A DNA stretch of 64,000 nucleotides from contig CAWAGG010000006.1 in the NCBI GenBank assembly GCA_963781595.1, positions 1,488,001-1,552,000 of the forward strand, read 5' to 3'. This DNA is from JBEDUK01 sp963781595. GTDB lineage: Bacteria; Actinomycetota; UBA4738. Positions 52,906 through 60,306 of the stretch are shown here, in pieces. The notes beneath the pieces were generated by a model, which worked only from the letters and a program-made list of their open reading frames with translations, did not search any database and was not told where the DNA came from. Position numbers and translations under genes: made by a program. Numbering within the stretch: the stretch's first letter is position 1; every line of letters begins with the position of its first letter.

Positions 52906-53360
52906 GGTCGCGAGGGTGTGGCGCTCGGCTGGTTCAGGGCGTCCCGGAGGCCGGCCACGGCTCGCTTGCCCATCCGGTCGAACGCTCCGCGAAGGAACGG
53001 CTCCACCAGCGCAAGGGGCCCGCGCATGCGCAGGTCGGCCCGGTAGGTGATGCGGGTTCGTCCCCGTCCTGCGCGTTCGAAGCGGATCTCGTCCACGGCA
53101 CGGACGGTCGAACCCTGGCCGTGGAGCACGACCCGGTTCGGAGAGTCGAACTCGGTGATCCGGTACGTCATCGGCAGGCTCGTCTTCCGGAACGTCACGA
53201 CCAGGCGGTAGATGGCGCCGACCCCGACGGGTCCCGTGCCCTCGCGGCAGGACTCCCTGACGCCGGGGTCCCAGCGTTCGGCGTTGGCGAAGTCGCTTAC
53301 GAACGCGAACGCCTCCTCCAACGGCCTCTCGACTTCGGTGACTTCCAGCAGCCTGACCAT
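52902..53360 (-). CDS. SRPBCC-family lipid/ligand-binding protein
   Basis: The 152-residue protein from ATG 53360 (AAAGGAG upstream) has the helix-grip pattern of START/SRPBCC proteins: RPLEEAFAFVSDFANAERWDPGV, YRLVVTF, RVVLHGQG, RGRTRITYRADLRMRGPLALVEPFL. These domains hold a hydrophobic ligand. It lies 37 bp after the photoreceptor-regulator gene and overlaps the SDR gene, so it belongs to the same transcript. It may carry a lipid or chromophore precursor. Confidence 0.87.
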   Translation of the reverse strand: MVRLLEVTEVERPLEEAFAFVSDFANAERWDPGVRESCREGTGPVGVGAIYRLVVTFRKTSLPMTYRITEFDSPNRVVLHGQGSTVRAVDEIRFERAGRGRTRITYRADLRMRGPLALVEPFLRGAFDRMGKRAVAGLRDALNQPSATPSRP

Positions 53361-53397
53361 CGGACGTTCGCTCCTTTCGTTGGGTTTGGCGGGTCGA

Positions 53398-54300
53398 TCA
53401 GAAGGCCGGCAAGCGGCGAGCGGCCGGAGGTTCCGGCGAGGGGTCGATCGCGCGGCGGATGACCTCGGCCGCCTCGACCAGGTCGTCGCCCAGATAGACA
53501 CCCGGCACGCCGCGGCGCGCCCCGGCGGGCGCGAAGGCGCCGCCCGCGTAGAAGACGGCGACGCCCGGGAGCGCCGCCGTCTCTTCGACGGCCTGGACCG
53601 CGGGACGCCGCGTCGCGGCGCGTTGCGCAGCGATGATCACCCCGGCCGCGCCGGAGGCGATGGTCGCGGTGGTGATCGAACGGGCAGGGGTGTTCGGACC
53701 GAGCGAGCGGCACTCCCAGCCGCGGCGGGCGAGAACGACCGCCAGCGCATCCAATCCTATGGAATGCAGTTCCTTCGGGCCGCATGCGAGGAGCAGGGGA
53801 GGGCCCCGATGGGGCGGTGCGATCAGCGCAAGGCGGGACAGCCAAGCGCGGACCGCCTCTGTGGCGACATGCTCGCTCGCGACGTCGCAGTTGCCGACCT
53901 CCCAAAGAACGCCGAGGTGCCGCATCGCGGGGAGCGCCACCTGCGTGATCGAACGATCGACGCCCAGATCGTGCAGCGACGCGTCCAGGATCTTCCGGAG
54001 CGCGCCGGGGTCCATGACGCGAGCGGCATCGGTGAAGCGCTCGATGGCCACGCCCATCCCCGGATCGACGTTGAAGAGGCGGTGGACGACGCCGGCCGCT
54101 TCACGTGCTGCGAGCCCCCGGCTGACCTCGTCGCGAAGCGTCCGGATCTGATCGACGTCGGCCATCGAGTACCTGCGGTGGCCGCCGCCCGTGCGGGGCG
54201 GCTCGGGCACGCCGTACCGGCGCTCCCAGGAGCGAAGGGTCGGGATCGGTACGCCCAGCAGGGTGGAGACGTCCTTGATCGGCATGCCGCCTGTTCGCAT
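53398..54300 (-). CDS. litR: MerR-type B12-binding light-responsive regulator (LitR/CarH family)
   Basis: The 300-residue protein from ATG 54300 (alternative 54285) has an N-terminal MerR winged helix (IKDVSTLLGVPIPTLRSWERRYGVPEPPRTGGGHRRYS). A four-helix bundle follows with the light-sensing signature W133-x9-E143-H144, then a Rossmann cobalamin domain with E-L-H179-S-I-G, the ExHxxG axial-ligand motif. In CarH/LitR proteins adenosylcobalamin binding makes a DNA-bound tetramer in the dark, and light breaks it up. All residues needed for that are present. It is divergent from a rhodopsin-derived gene and heads an SRPBCC-SDR-acyltransferase operon, so it probably represses both transcripts in the dark. 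Confidence 0.92.
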   Translation of the reverse strand: MRTGGMPIKDVSTLLGVPIPTLRSWERRYGVPEPPRTGGGHRRYSMADVDQIRTLRDEVSRGLAAREAAGVVHRLFNVDPGMGVAIERFTDAARVMDPGALRKILDASLHDLGVDRSITQVALPAMRHLGVLWEVGNCDVASEHVATEAVRAWLSRLALIAPPHRGPPLLLACGPKELHSIGLDALAVVLARRGWECRSLGPNTPARSITTATIASGAAGVIIAAQRAATRRPAVQAVEETAALPGVAVFYAGGAFAPAGARRGVPGVYLGDDLVEAAEVIRRAIDPSPEPPAARRLPAF

Positions 54301-54351
54301 GGATGCATGGTCGCGCACCCGCGCGCCGGTGTCAACGAAAGCATGCAGATT

Positions 54352-54368
54352 TGCATAGGTTTTATGCA
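54352..54368. promoter_or_regulatory. Inverted repeat in divergent promoter, candidate LitR operator
   Basis: TGCATA at 54352-54357 and TATGCA at 54363-54368 form a perfect inverted repeat with a 5-bp spacer. The two half-sites sit in the only AT-rich stretch of the 103-bp gap between the divergent litR-like and rhodopsin-derived genes. Related half-sites (GCATGC at 54341, ATGCAT at 54303) lie nearby, and a TTGACA box is at 54330-54335 on the minus strand. Regulator binding here is inferred from position and symmetry. Confidence 0.5.
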
Positions 54369-54403
54369 TACATTCGGTCGGCGCGTACCGCATACTCGCG
54401 GCT

Positions 54404-54751
54404 ATGGACCTCATCGAGAAGGACACAGGTTCGAGCCGCGCCCTCGCGGACGAGCGCGCCACGGCGACCGTCGGAGGGCGGCCTGCGGATGCGCTCGCCG
54501 AGCTGTTTGGCCCGCCATCGGGCCGCGTCGACGCGGGTGGCTACAGCCCTTCCCCCGCGCTCGTCCGCTGGGTTCACCTGTCGATCTTCGTCTCCTTCAA
54601 CGTGTGCGCCGTGAACTTGGCGCTGCAGGACCGGAGGGTCGGGCGCTGGCACGACTACCTGTACGGCGAACGCGCCTACGTGGTTCTGAGTCTCGTGGCG
54701 AAGTCGCTGCTCGCATGGCAGGTCTTCGCCGGGACGCTGAGGCCGGCATGA
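54404..54751 (+). CDS. Mini heliorhodopsin-like protein: last two helices with the retinal lysine
   Basis: The 115-residue protein has a hydrophilic, Ala/Gly-rich first half (1-50) and a C-terminal half that closely resembles helices 6 and 7 of heliorhodopsin. Helix 6 is about 53-76, followed by VGRWHDYLYGERAY, and helix 7 is YVVLSLVAKSLLAWQVFAGTL, where Lys 100 aligns with the retinal Schiff-base lysine. Full heliorhodopsins have seven helices and about 250 residues; helices 1-5 are absent, and only 103 bp lie upstream before the regulator. The stop overlaps the next start (ATGA), so the short frame is translationally coupled and probably real. Whether it binds retinal is unknown. ATG 54404 lies just after the presumed operator. 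Confidence 0.72.
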   Translation: MDLIEKDTGSSRALADERATATVGGRPADALAELFGPPSGRVDAGGYSPSPALVRWVHLSIFVSFNVCAVNLALQDRRVGRWHDYLYGERAYVVLSLVAKSLLAWQVFAGTLRPA

Positions 54752-56019
54752 GGGTCGCGGTCGTCGGAGCGGGCATCGCCGGCTTAGGCGCCGCGAGCGC
54801 TCTTCATGGCAGCTTCGATGTGACGCTGTTCGAAGCGGGCGGCTACGTCGGAGGCCATGCGAACACGGTCGAGGTCGACACACCGGCGGGTCCGGTGCCC
54901 GTCGACACGGGCTTCATCGTATACAACGAACGCAACTACCCGTTGCTCACGCGGCTGTTCCGCGAGCACGGCGTCCCCACCGAGCCGAGTGACATGTCCT
55001 TCTCCGTGTCGCTGGACGGCGGCGCATTCGAGTACCGGGGAAGCGCCGGCGGCCTGCTGGCGCGGCCAACGAACGTGGTCGACCCGGCCGCCTGGCGGAT
55101 CGCCGCCGACATGCGGCGGTTCGCGCGGGCCGCGACGCGCCTCCTGGAGGAGGTGAACGATCTCTCATTCGCGGAGTTCCTGCGGGAGAGTGGGCTCTCG
55201 GACGCGTTCATCGAGCGCTATCTGATCCCCATGGCGGCGTGCATCTGGTCGGCGACGCGCGAGGACATCCTGACGCAGCGCGCCTGGCCCCTCCTGCGAT
55301 TCCTGGACAATCATGGGCTCGTCGAGCTGCGGGACCGGCCGCGCTGGCGAACCGTGTCGGGCGCCAGCCGTGAGTATGTGCGGCGCGTGTCCGCGCCGTT
55401 CAGCGATCGGATCCGGCTCGGGACGCCGGTGACCGGCGTCAGGCGAGTCATGGACGGCGTCGAGGTCCGCGACGCGAGGGGCGGCACCGGCGTCTTCGAC
55501 GCGGTGGTCATGGCCACGCACGCGGACGACACGCTGGCGCTCCTGGACGCGAGCGCTCGTGAGCGCCGGGTGCTGGGCGCCTTCCCCTACCGGCCGAACC
55601 GCGCGGTGCTCCACACCGACCGCCGCCTGATGCCCCGACGCCGGCGTGCGTGGGCCAGCTGGAACTACCTGGGCGAGACGGCGTCGCGCAGCGGCGAGCC
55701 CGTGTCCCTTACGTACTGGATGAACCGTCTGCAGAACCTCGACCCGTCGCTGGACCTGTTCGTTTCGCTGAACCCCAAGCGCGATCCGCGCTCCGGCTCC
55801 GTGCTCGGCGAATTCGACTACGCACATCCGCAGTTCGACGCGGACTCGGTGGCCGCGCAGGGGGAGCTGGTGAGCATCCAGGGCCGGGGCGGCGTCTGGT
55901 TCGCCGGGGCATGGACGGGATACGGGTTCCACGAGGACGGGCTTCGCTCCGGCCTGGAAGCGGCACGCTCGATCCTCGCCTCCGCCGGGACGGCGTACAC
56001 GGAACGGATGGCGGGATGA
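54748..56019 (+). CDS. FAD-dependent amine-oxidase-like oxidoreductase
   Basis: The 423-residue flavoprotein has VAVVGAGIAGLGAASAL, the second FAD motif GGYVGGHANTVEV, VDTGFIVYNERNYPLLTRLF, and the C-terminal GVWFAGAWTGYGFHEDGLRSG. It belongs to the predicted NAD/FAD-binding (COG2907-like) group that is commonly encoded with DUF1365 and a cyclopropane-fatty-acid-synthase-like protein. It overlaps the rhodopsin-derived gene and DUF1365 by 4 nt each. It probably oxidises or desaturates an acyl chain before or after methylation; that step is inferred. Confidence 0.92.
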   Translation: MRVAVVGAGIAGLGAASALHGSFDVTLFEAGGYVGGHANTVEVDTPAGPVPVDTGFIVYNERNYPLLTRLFREHGVPTEPSDMSFSVSLDGGAFEYRGSAGGLLARPTNVVDPAAWRIAADMRRFARAATRLLEEVNDLSFAEFLRESGLSDAFIERYLIPMAACIWSATREDILTQRAWPLLRFLDNHGLVELRDRPRWRTVSGASREYVRRVSAPFSDRIRLGTPVTGVRRVMDGVEVRDARGGTGVFDAVVMATHADDTLALLDASARERRVLGAFPYRPNRAVLHTDRRLMPRRRRAWASWNYLGETASRSGEPVSLTYWMNRLQNLDPSLDLFVSLNPKRDPRSGSVLGEFDYAHPQFDADSVAAQGELVSIQGRGGVWFAGAWTGYGFHEDGLRSGLEAARSILASAGTAYTERMAG

Positions 56020-56915
56020 GCGAGGCCGCGCGCCTCGGAACGCGCCCGGCGCCGCCGGCCGCAGCCGGTCGCGACGCTGAGGACCGCGTATCCGCGATCT
56101 ACCCGAGCATCGTCACGCACCGGCGGCTGCAACCGGCCCCGCACGCGTTCTCCTACCGCGTGCTGTCGACGCTGATCGACCTGGACGAGGTCGCCGACCT
56201 CGGCCGCGATGGCCGGCTGTTCCGCCACAACCGCCCGGGCGTGGTCTCCTTCCTCGACCGTGACCACGGACCGCGGGACGGCTCGCCGTTACGGCCCTGG
56301 ATCGACCGACACCTTGGCGCCATGGGCATCGACCTGGAGGGCGGGCCCGTCAGGATCCTGTGCTCCCCACGCGTCCTGGGATACGTCTTCAACCCGCTGT
56401 CGGTGTGGTTCTGCCATCATCGCGACGGCTCACTGCGAGCGATGCTGTACGAGGTCCGCAACACCTTCGGCCAGCACCACAACTACCTCATCCCGGTCGA
56501 GCCCGGCCGGCTTCCCAGCGCCCTCGTCCGGCACTCCTGCCGCAAGGAGTTCCACGTCTCGCCCTTCATGCCCATGGATCTGGAGTACGGATTCGTCGTT
56601 CGCGAGCCGGACGAGCGCATCTCCATCGCGATGCGCCTGCGTCACACCGAGGGTGCGGACGGCCCGGAGCGCGCGCTGTTCACGGCGGCCTGGCGGGGCC
56701 GCCGGGTTGCGTTCACGAAGGCGAACCTGCGGCGTGCGCTGGCCGCGAACCCGCTGTCGACCCTGAAGGTGACCGTCGGCATCCACACGGAGGCGCTTCG
56801 GCTTTGGGCGAAAGGCGTGCCGCTGCACCGAAGGCCGCCCGCGCCCGGGGTCGAAACCCGTTACGTTTGGCCGGATCGAACCGTCGTCGAACGGCCCGAC
56901 TGGCTGTTGGCATGA
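56016..56915 (+). CDS. DUF1365 family protein
   Basis: The 299-residue protein matches DUF1365: AIYPSIVTHRRLQPAPHAFSYRVLSTLIDLDE, RILCSPRVLGYVFNPLSVWFCH, NTFGQHHNYLIP, KEFHVSPFMPMDLEYGF, and NPLSTLKVTVGIHTEALRLWAKG. No catalytic mechanism has been assigned to the family to my knowledge. It is found in the same operons as the preceding flavoprotein type and the following methyltransferase, including light- or singlet-oxygen-induced operons of proteobacteria. Both ends overlap neighbours by 4 nt. Confidence 0.93.
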   Translation: MSEAARLGTRPAPPAAAGRDAEDRVSAIYPSIVTHRRLQPAPHAFSYRVLSTLIDLDEVADLGRDGRLFRHNRPGVVSFLDRDHGPRDGSPLRPWIDRHLGAMGIDLEGGPVRILCSPRVLGYVFNPLSVWFCHHRDGSLRAMLYEVRNTFGQHHNYLIPVEPGRLPSALVRHSCRKEFHVSPFMPMDLEYGFVVREPDERISIAMRLRHTEGADGPERALFTAAWRGRRVAFTKANLRRALAANPLSTLKVTVGIHTEALRLWAKGVPLHRRPPAPGVETRYVWPDRTVVERPDWLLA

Positions 56916-58201
56916 GCATTCGAACCGGCGAACGCGAGATACGCGTCGGCGTCCGTCTGCCCGGGCGCGCCGGCGGCGGAGGCTGGCGGCCGGGCGGCTC
57001 GCGGGTCGAGGACGCGACGCTGGCGCTCGTCGGGTCCCTGGTGCGGCGCGGCCATCTCGACGTGTCCTTCGCGAGCGGACGCACTCGATCCTTCGGAAGC
57101 GGGCCGGGTCCGCGTGCGGATGTCGTAGTGGTCGCGCCCGGCGTGGTCCCGGCGCTGCTCTCCCGGGGCGGGATTGGCCTGGGGGAGTCCTGGATCCGGG
57201 GGGAATGGGACACCTCGGATCTCGCGGCGCTGCTCGAGGTCGCGGCGCGCAGCCGGGACGCGTGGCTCGAATCGTGGCCGGCCCGGGCCGTCCAGGGGGC
57301 CGCGCGGGCAGCCCGGCGCGCACGAGGCTCGCATCACGCGCAGGAACGGCGGTCGCGACGGATCCGCTCGCTCGGCGCTGTCCCGTCGATGCCCGCCCAC
57401 TACAACCTGGGCAACGCCTTCTACCAGGTGTGGCTCGACCCGACGATGACGTATTCGTCCGCCCTGTTCGACGATCCCGGCGCGTCGCTGGAACAGGCGC
57501 AGCGCGCGAAGTACGAACGGATGGCGCGCGTCGCTGGGATCCGGCCGGGCGAGCGAGTGCTGGAGATCGGATCCGGCTGGGGCGGCTTCGCCGTCTTCGC
57601 CGCACACGAACTAGGCTGCCACGTCACGACGATCACCATCGCGCGAGAGCAGCACGCGTACGTCGCGGGCCTTGTCCGCGAACAGGGCCTGGAGCGCCGG
57701 ATCGACGCCAGGCTGCAGGACTACCGGGCGGTAGCCGGTAGGTTCGATCGGATCATCTCCATCGAGATGATCGAATCGATCGACGAGGCGCAGTGGCCCA
57801 CGTACTTCGCCCGCCTTCACGAACTGGTCGTGCCCGGCGGCACGATCGGCCTGCAGTCGATCGTCATCGACGACCTCCACTGGTCCTCGTACCGGAGGCA
57901 CGAGGACTTCATCCGCACCTACGTCTTCCCGAACTCCATCGTGCCGGCGCCGTCAGTGCTCCGTTCGCTCGCTGCCGGCGCGCACCTGCGGTGGGATGCC
58001 GAACGCGACTTCGGGCCGTCCTACGCAAGAACGCTCGCTGAGTGGCACCGGCGGTTCGAGGCGGCGTGGCCGGATGTCGCGAGCCTAGGATTCGACGAAC
58101 GCTTCCGGCGTATGTGGCGCTTCTACCTCTCGTACTGCGAAGCGGGCTTCCGGACGGGCCGCCTCGGCGTCCGCCAGATCGTCCTGTCGCGCGGCGGGTA
58201 A
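56912..58201 (+). CDS. Cyclopropane-fatty-acyl-phospholipid synthase-like methyltransferase
   Basis: The 429-residue protein has an N-terminal lipid-binding region (to about 150) and a C-terminal SAM methyltransferase domain. Blocks are MPAHYNLGNAFYQVWLDPTMTYSSALFDDP, the SAM-binding VLEIGSGWGGFAVFAA, SIEMIESID and DFIRTYVFPNS. The family adds a methylene or methyl carbon to double bonds of membrane acyl chains. It is the last gene of the overlapping four-gene transcript, and after its stop the sequence becomes non-coding. Together with the flavoprotein it could make cyclopropane, methyl-branched or furan-type fatty acids; the product cannot be decided from sequence. Confidence 0.93.
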   Translation: MSIRTGEREIRVGVRLPGRAGGGGWRPGGSRVEDATLALVGSLVRRGHLDVSFASGRTRSFGSGPGPRADVVVVAPGVVPALLSRGGIGLGESWIRGEWDTSDLAALLEVAARSRDAWLESWPARAVQGAARAARRARGSHHAQERRSRRIRSLGAVPSMPAHYNLGNAFYQVWLDPTMTYSSALFDDPGASLEQAQRAKYERMARVAGIRPGERVLEIGSGWGGFAVFAAHELGCHVTTITIAREQHAYVAGLVREQGLERRIDARLQDYRAVAGRFDRIISIEMIESIDEAQWPTYFARLHELVVPGGTIGLQSIVIDDLHWSSYRRHEDFIRTYVFPNSIVPAPSVLRSLAAGAHLRWDAERDFGPSYARTLAEWHRRFEAAWPDVASLGFDERFRRMWRFYLSYCEAGFRTGRLGVRQIVLSRGG

Positions 58202-58224
58202 GACCAGCGTGCCCCGACAGCCAG

Positions 58225-58490
58225 GTGCGGGATGGAGCTCCCCGGAGCGATCGCGCGCGGCTCGCCGTCGCCCTCGTCGCGGCGGGTCACATGTCGTCGC
58301 GGTGCCACCTCGGCTCTCGCACACCGGGAGGCGCACCGGCTCCGGTCCAGGGGGAAGGCCGATCCGACCGATGCCCTCGCCGTAGCACGGGTGACGCTCC
58401 GCGAGCCGGGCCCGCCTGCGGTCCGCGCCGGGGATGCCGAGGAGGACCTGAAGCTCCTGGTCGACCACCGTGACCAGCGAGACGCCCCTG
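58225..58490 (+). pseudogene. IS110-family transposase fragment, frameshifted
   Basis: Three overlapping plus-strand frames carry consecutive pieces of an IS110 transposase: RLAVALVAAGH at 58258-58290, VVAVPPRL at 58293-58316, and GKADPTDALAVARVTLREPG from 58352 followed by EDLKLLVDHRD to about 58477. The pieces are in the right order but in different frames, and neither end of the gene is present. It is an old relic of a different IS110 lineage from the intact copy at 3.9 kb. The rest of the gap to the next gene (to 58725) shows nothing recognisable. Confidence 0.7.
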
Positions 58491-58725
58491 ATCCAGCCGG
58501 CGCGTCGGCGCTCCTAGTTGTTCGGTCCCGAGCCGTTGGTCCGTTCGCGTCGCTCGGCCGGAAATGGCCTCTGACAGGCGCGAACGCACCTTCATATCGT
58601 CAGGCAGGCGCGTGATCGCCGCTACGTGTGGTGCCGGCGGCTTGTACCCCACGCTCGCGAGGCACGGCCCTAGACTGAGGTTGCGGCATGCGGGTTCCCG
58701 GTGTGGTGCACATCACGATGTGGCA

Positions 58726-59412
58726 ATGAACGCTGAAGTCTTCGCCCTGATCCACAGTCCGCTTGCCGGTCCATCGACGTGGGCCGGCGTCGCCGACGAG
58801 CTCCGCAGAAGGGGTCAGCGCGTCGTCGTCCCTGACATCCGCGATGCGGCGGAGCACGGAACGTCGGTCGGCGATGTGGTCGCCGCGGCGGCGGCCCAGC
58901 TCCCGGGTGCGGACCTGATGCTCGTGGGGCACAGCGCTGCGGGGATCCTGCTGCCCGCCATCGCGGCGGCGGCCGGCAGGCGAGCCGCGGGCTTCGCCTT
59001 CGTAGACTCGCACCTGCCTGGCGATGCCCGGGAGCTCCCTGTCGCGCGTGAAGGGTTCGTTGAGTTGATCGCGCCGCTCGCTGTCGACGGCGTGCTGCCG
59101 AAGTGGGCGGACTGGTGGAAGACCGCGATGGAGCGGCTCGTCCCCGATCCCGTCACGCGCGAAACGCTCCGCGCGGAGATGCCACGTCTCCCCCTGCGAT
59201 ACTTCGAGAACCTTGTGAAGGTCCCCAGCGGCTGGACCGAGGCGTCATGCGGCTACGTTCGCTTGAGCGAAGCCTTCGAGGCGGTCGCCGCGGATGCCGA
59301 GGAACGCGGCTGGCCGGTCGTTCGCTTCACTGCCGGACACCTGCATCTGGCCGTCGACCCGGTTAGTGTCTGTTCGGCGATCCTCTCCCTCGCCCCAACC
59401 GGCGCCGACTGA
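58726..59412 (+). CDS. Alpha/beta-hydrolase
   Basis: The 228-residue protein from ATG 58726 has an alpha/beta-hydrolase fold: FALIHSPLAGPSTWAGVADELRRRGQRVVVPDI, the nucleophile elbow GHSAAG (G-x-S-x-G), and a late His in FTAGHLHLAVDP. These supply Ser and His of a catalytic triad. The substrate is not assignable. It stands alone between the IS110 relic and the integrated element. Confidence 0.83.
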   Translation: MNAEVFALIHSPLAGPSTWAGVADELRRRGQRVVVPDIRDAAEHGTSVGDVVAAAAAQLPGADLMLVGHSAAGILLPAIAAAAGRRAAGFAFVDSHLPGDARELPVAREGFVELIAPLAVDGVLPKWADWWKTAMERLVPDPVTRETLRAEMPRLPLRYFENLVKVPSGWTEASCGYVRLSEAFEAVAADAEERGWPVVRFTAGHLHLAVDPVSVCSAILSLAPTGAD

Positions 59413-59470
59413 CGGCGGTTGGGGGTCCTCGGAAGGCAGTCGATCCGGGACTTCCGCGAGCCAAGGACCC

Positions 59471-59665
59471 GTGCGCACCGCCAAGATAGAGCCTGATCGT
59501 CACCAGTCCGCGGCGTTCACCCTGACCGTCTACGGGCACCCCTTCGAGGCCGACATGGACGATGTCGCGGCTCGCCTTGACGAGCGTTTGACCGGTCGTT
59601 CACGGGATGTAGACGGGACGGCCTGGGTGCGGGTCGTTGGGGACGTGCATGGACGTATAGGGTGA
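59471..59665 (+). CDS. Small hypothetical protein
   Basis: A 64-residue ORF from GTG 59471 reads through FTLTVYGHPFEADMDDVAARLDERLTG, suggesting a short alpha/beta protein. It ends 15 bp before the truncated tRNA repeat, at the outer edge of the integrated element. No family is recognised and there is no strong ribosome site, so coding status is doubtful. Confidence 0.3.
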   Translation: MRTAKIEPDRHQSAAFTLTVYGHPFEADMDDVAARLDERLTGRSRDVDGTAWVRVVGDVHGRIG

Positions 59666-59680
59666 ACTGCGAAAACACGC

Positions 59681-59727
59681 GTGGGCCCTACAGGACTCGA
59701 ACCTGTGACGCGCGGATTAAGAGTCCG
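59681..59727. repeat. 47-bp direct repeat, distal attachment site (att)
   Basis: This segment is identical over 47 bp to 62200-62246, which covers the 3' half of tRNA-Lys(CTT) from the anticodon stem to the discriminator base plus one flanking nucleotide. The flanks differ on both sides. The copy here is not followed by the 5' half of a tRNA, so it is an attachment-site duplicate, not a gene. Confidence 0.93.
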
Positions 59728-60306
59728 TTCCGGGCGATTCACCTACCTGCGGGTTCGGCGCGTTTGTGCTGGTCATAGTCCGCTTGGGGCTCACCGTGAG
59801 TGACCGAGAGTGACCGCCCTGGGCCATAACGATGTGGCCCAGGAATGGACCAACGCGAACGGGCCGATGGCAGGCTGGAACAACGACTGACGTTCACTCC
59901 GACTATCCGCCCCCGCCGGAGGCGACCCAGCGGGCCGAGTGGTCAGTTCGTCGAGGAAGAGCACGCCGTTGTGCGCGAGGGTTCGCGTCTGTCACTTGAA
60001 TCCGCTACCTCACCGTGAACTTCGCCCTCGCCTTCTGGGGGCTCACCAGCCCAGCGGCCGTGATCTTCTGGGCGCCCGTAGTCGCGTTGAGCGGCAACCC
60101 CTCCGGCTGGAGCCGAAGTGATCTCCGCAATCTCGTGGGCGAGCTGTGGCGCTGCGAGCGATGATGCCCGGTTCGTCCTGTTCCCACACCACCTGCCGGT
60201 CGATTTGCACTTGCTGCCTATCTGTGTAGACTTCGACTTGCCCGCCAAAGGTGCACATGCTTTTTCGGATTGAAGAAGCAGGTGCCTCGTACGGGAGGGG
60301 TCGCGT
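59728..60306. other. Element DNA without recognised gene
   Basis: About 580 bp inside the integrated element. A minus-strand 60-codon ORF at 60005-60187 ends ITAAGLVSPQKARAKFTVR but has no recognised family. GC content drops towards 60250 (CTTTTTCGGATTGAAGAAG), where the promoter of the following gene is likely. Short direct repeats of GAGTGACCG occur near 59802-59818. Confidence 0.4.

Noticed and set aside
54404..54560. Hidden helices 1-5 of heliorhodopsin in other frames of the leader region
   Set aside because: Only about 150 bp are available between the start codon and helix 6, and no frame shows hydrophobic helices, so a simple frameshift cannot explain the missing part.
59681..59727. 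A second tRNA-Lys gene
   Set aside because: Only the 3' half is present; the sequence beyond the anticodon stem cannot form D-arm or acceptor stem, so it is an attachment-site copy.
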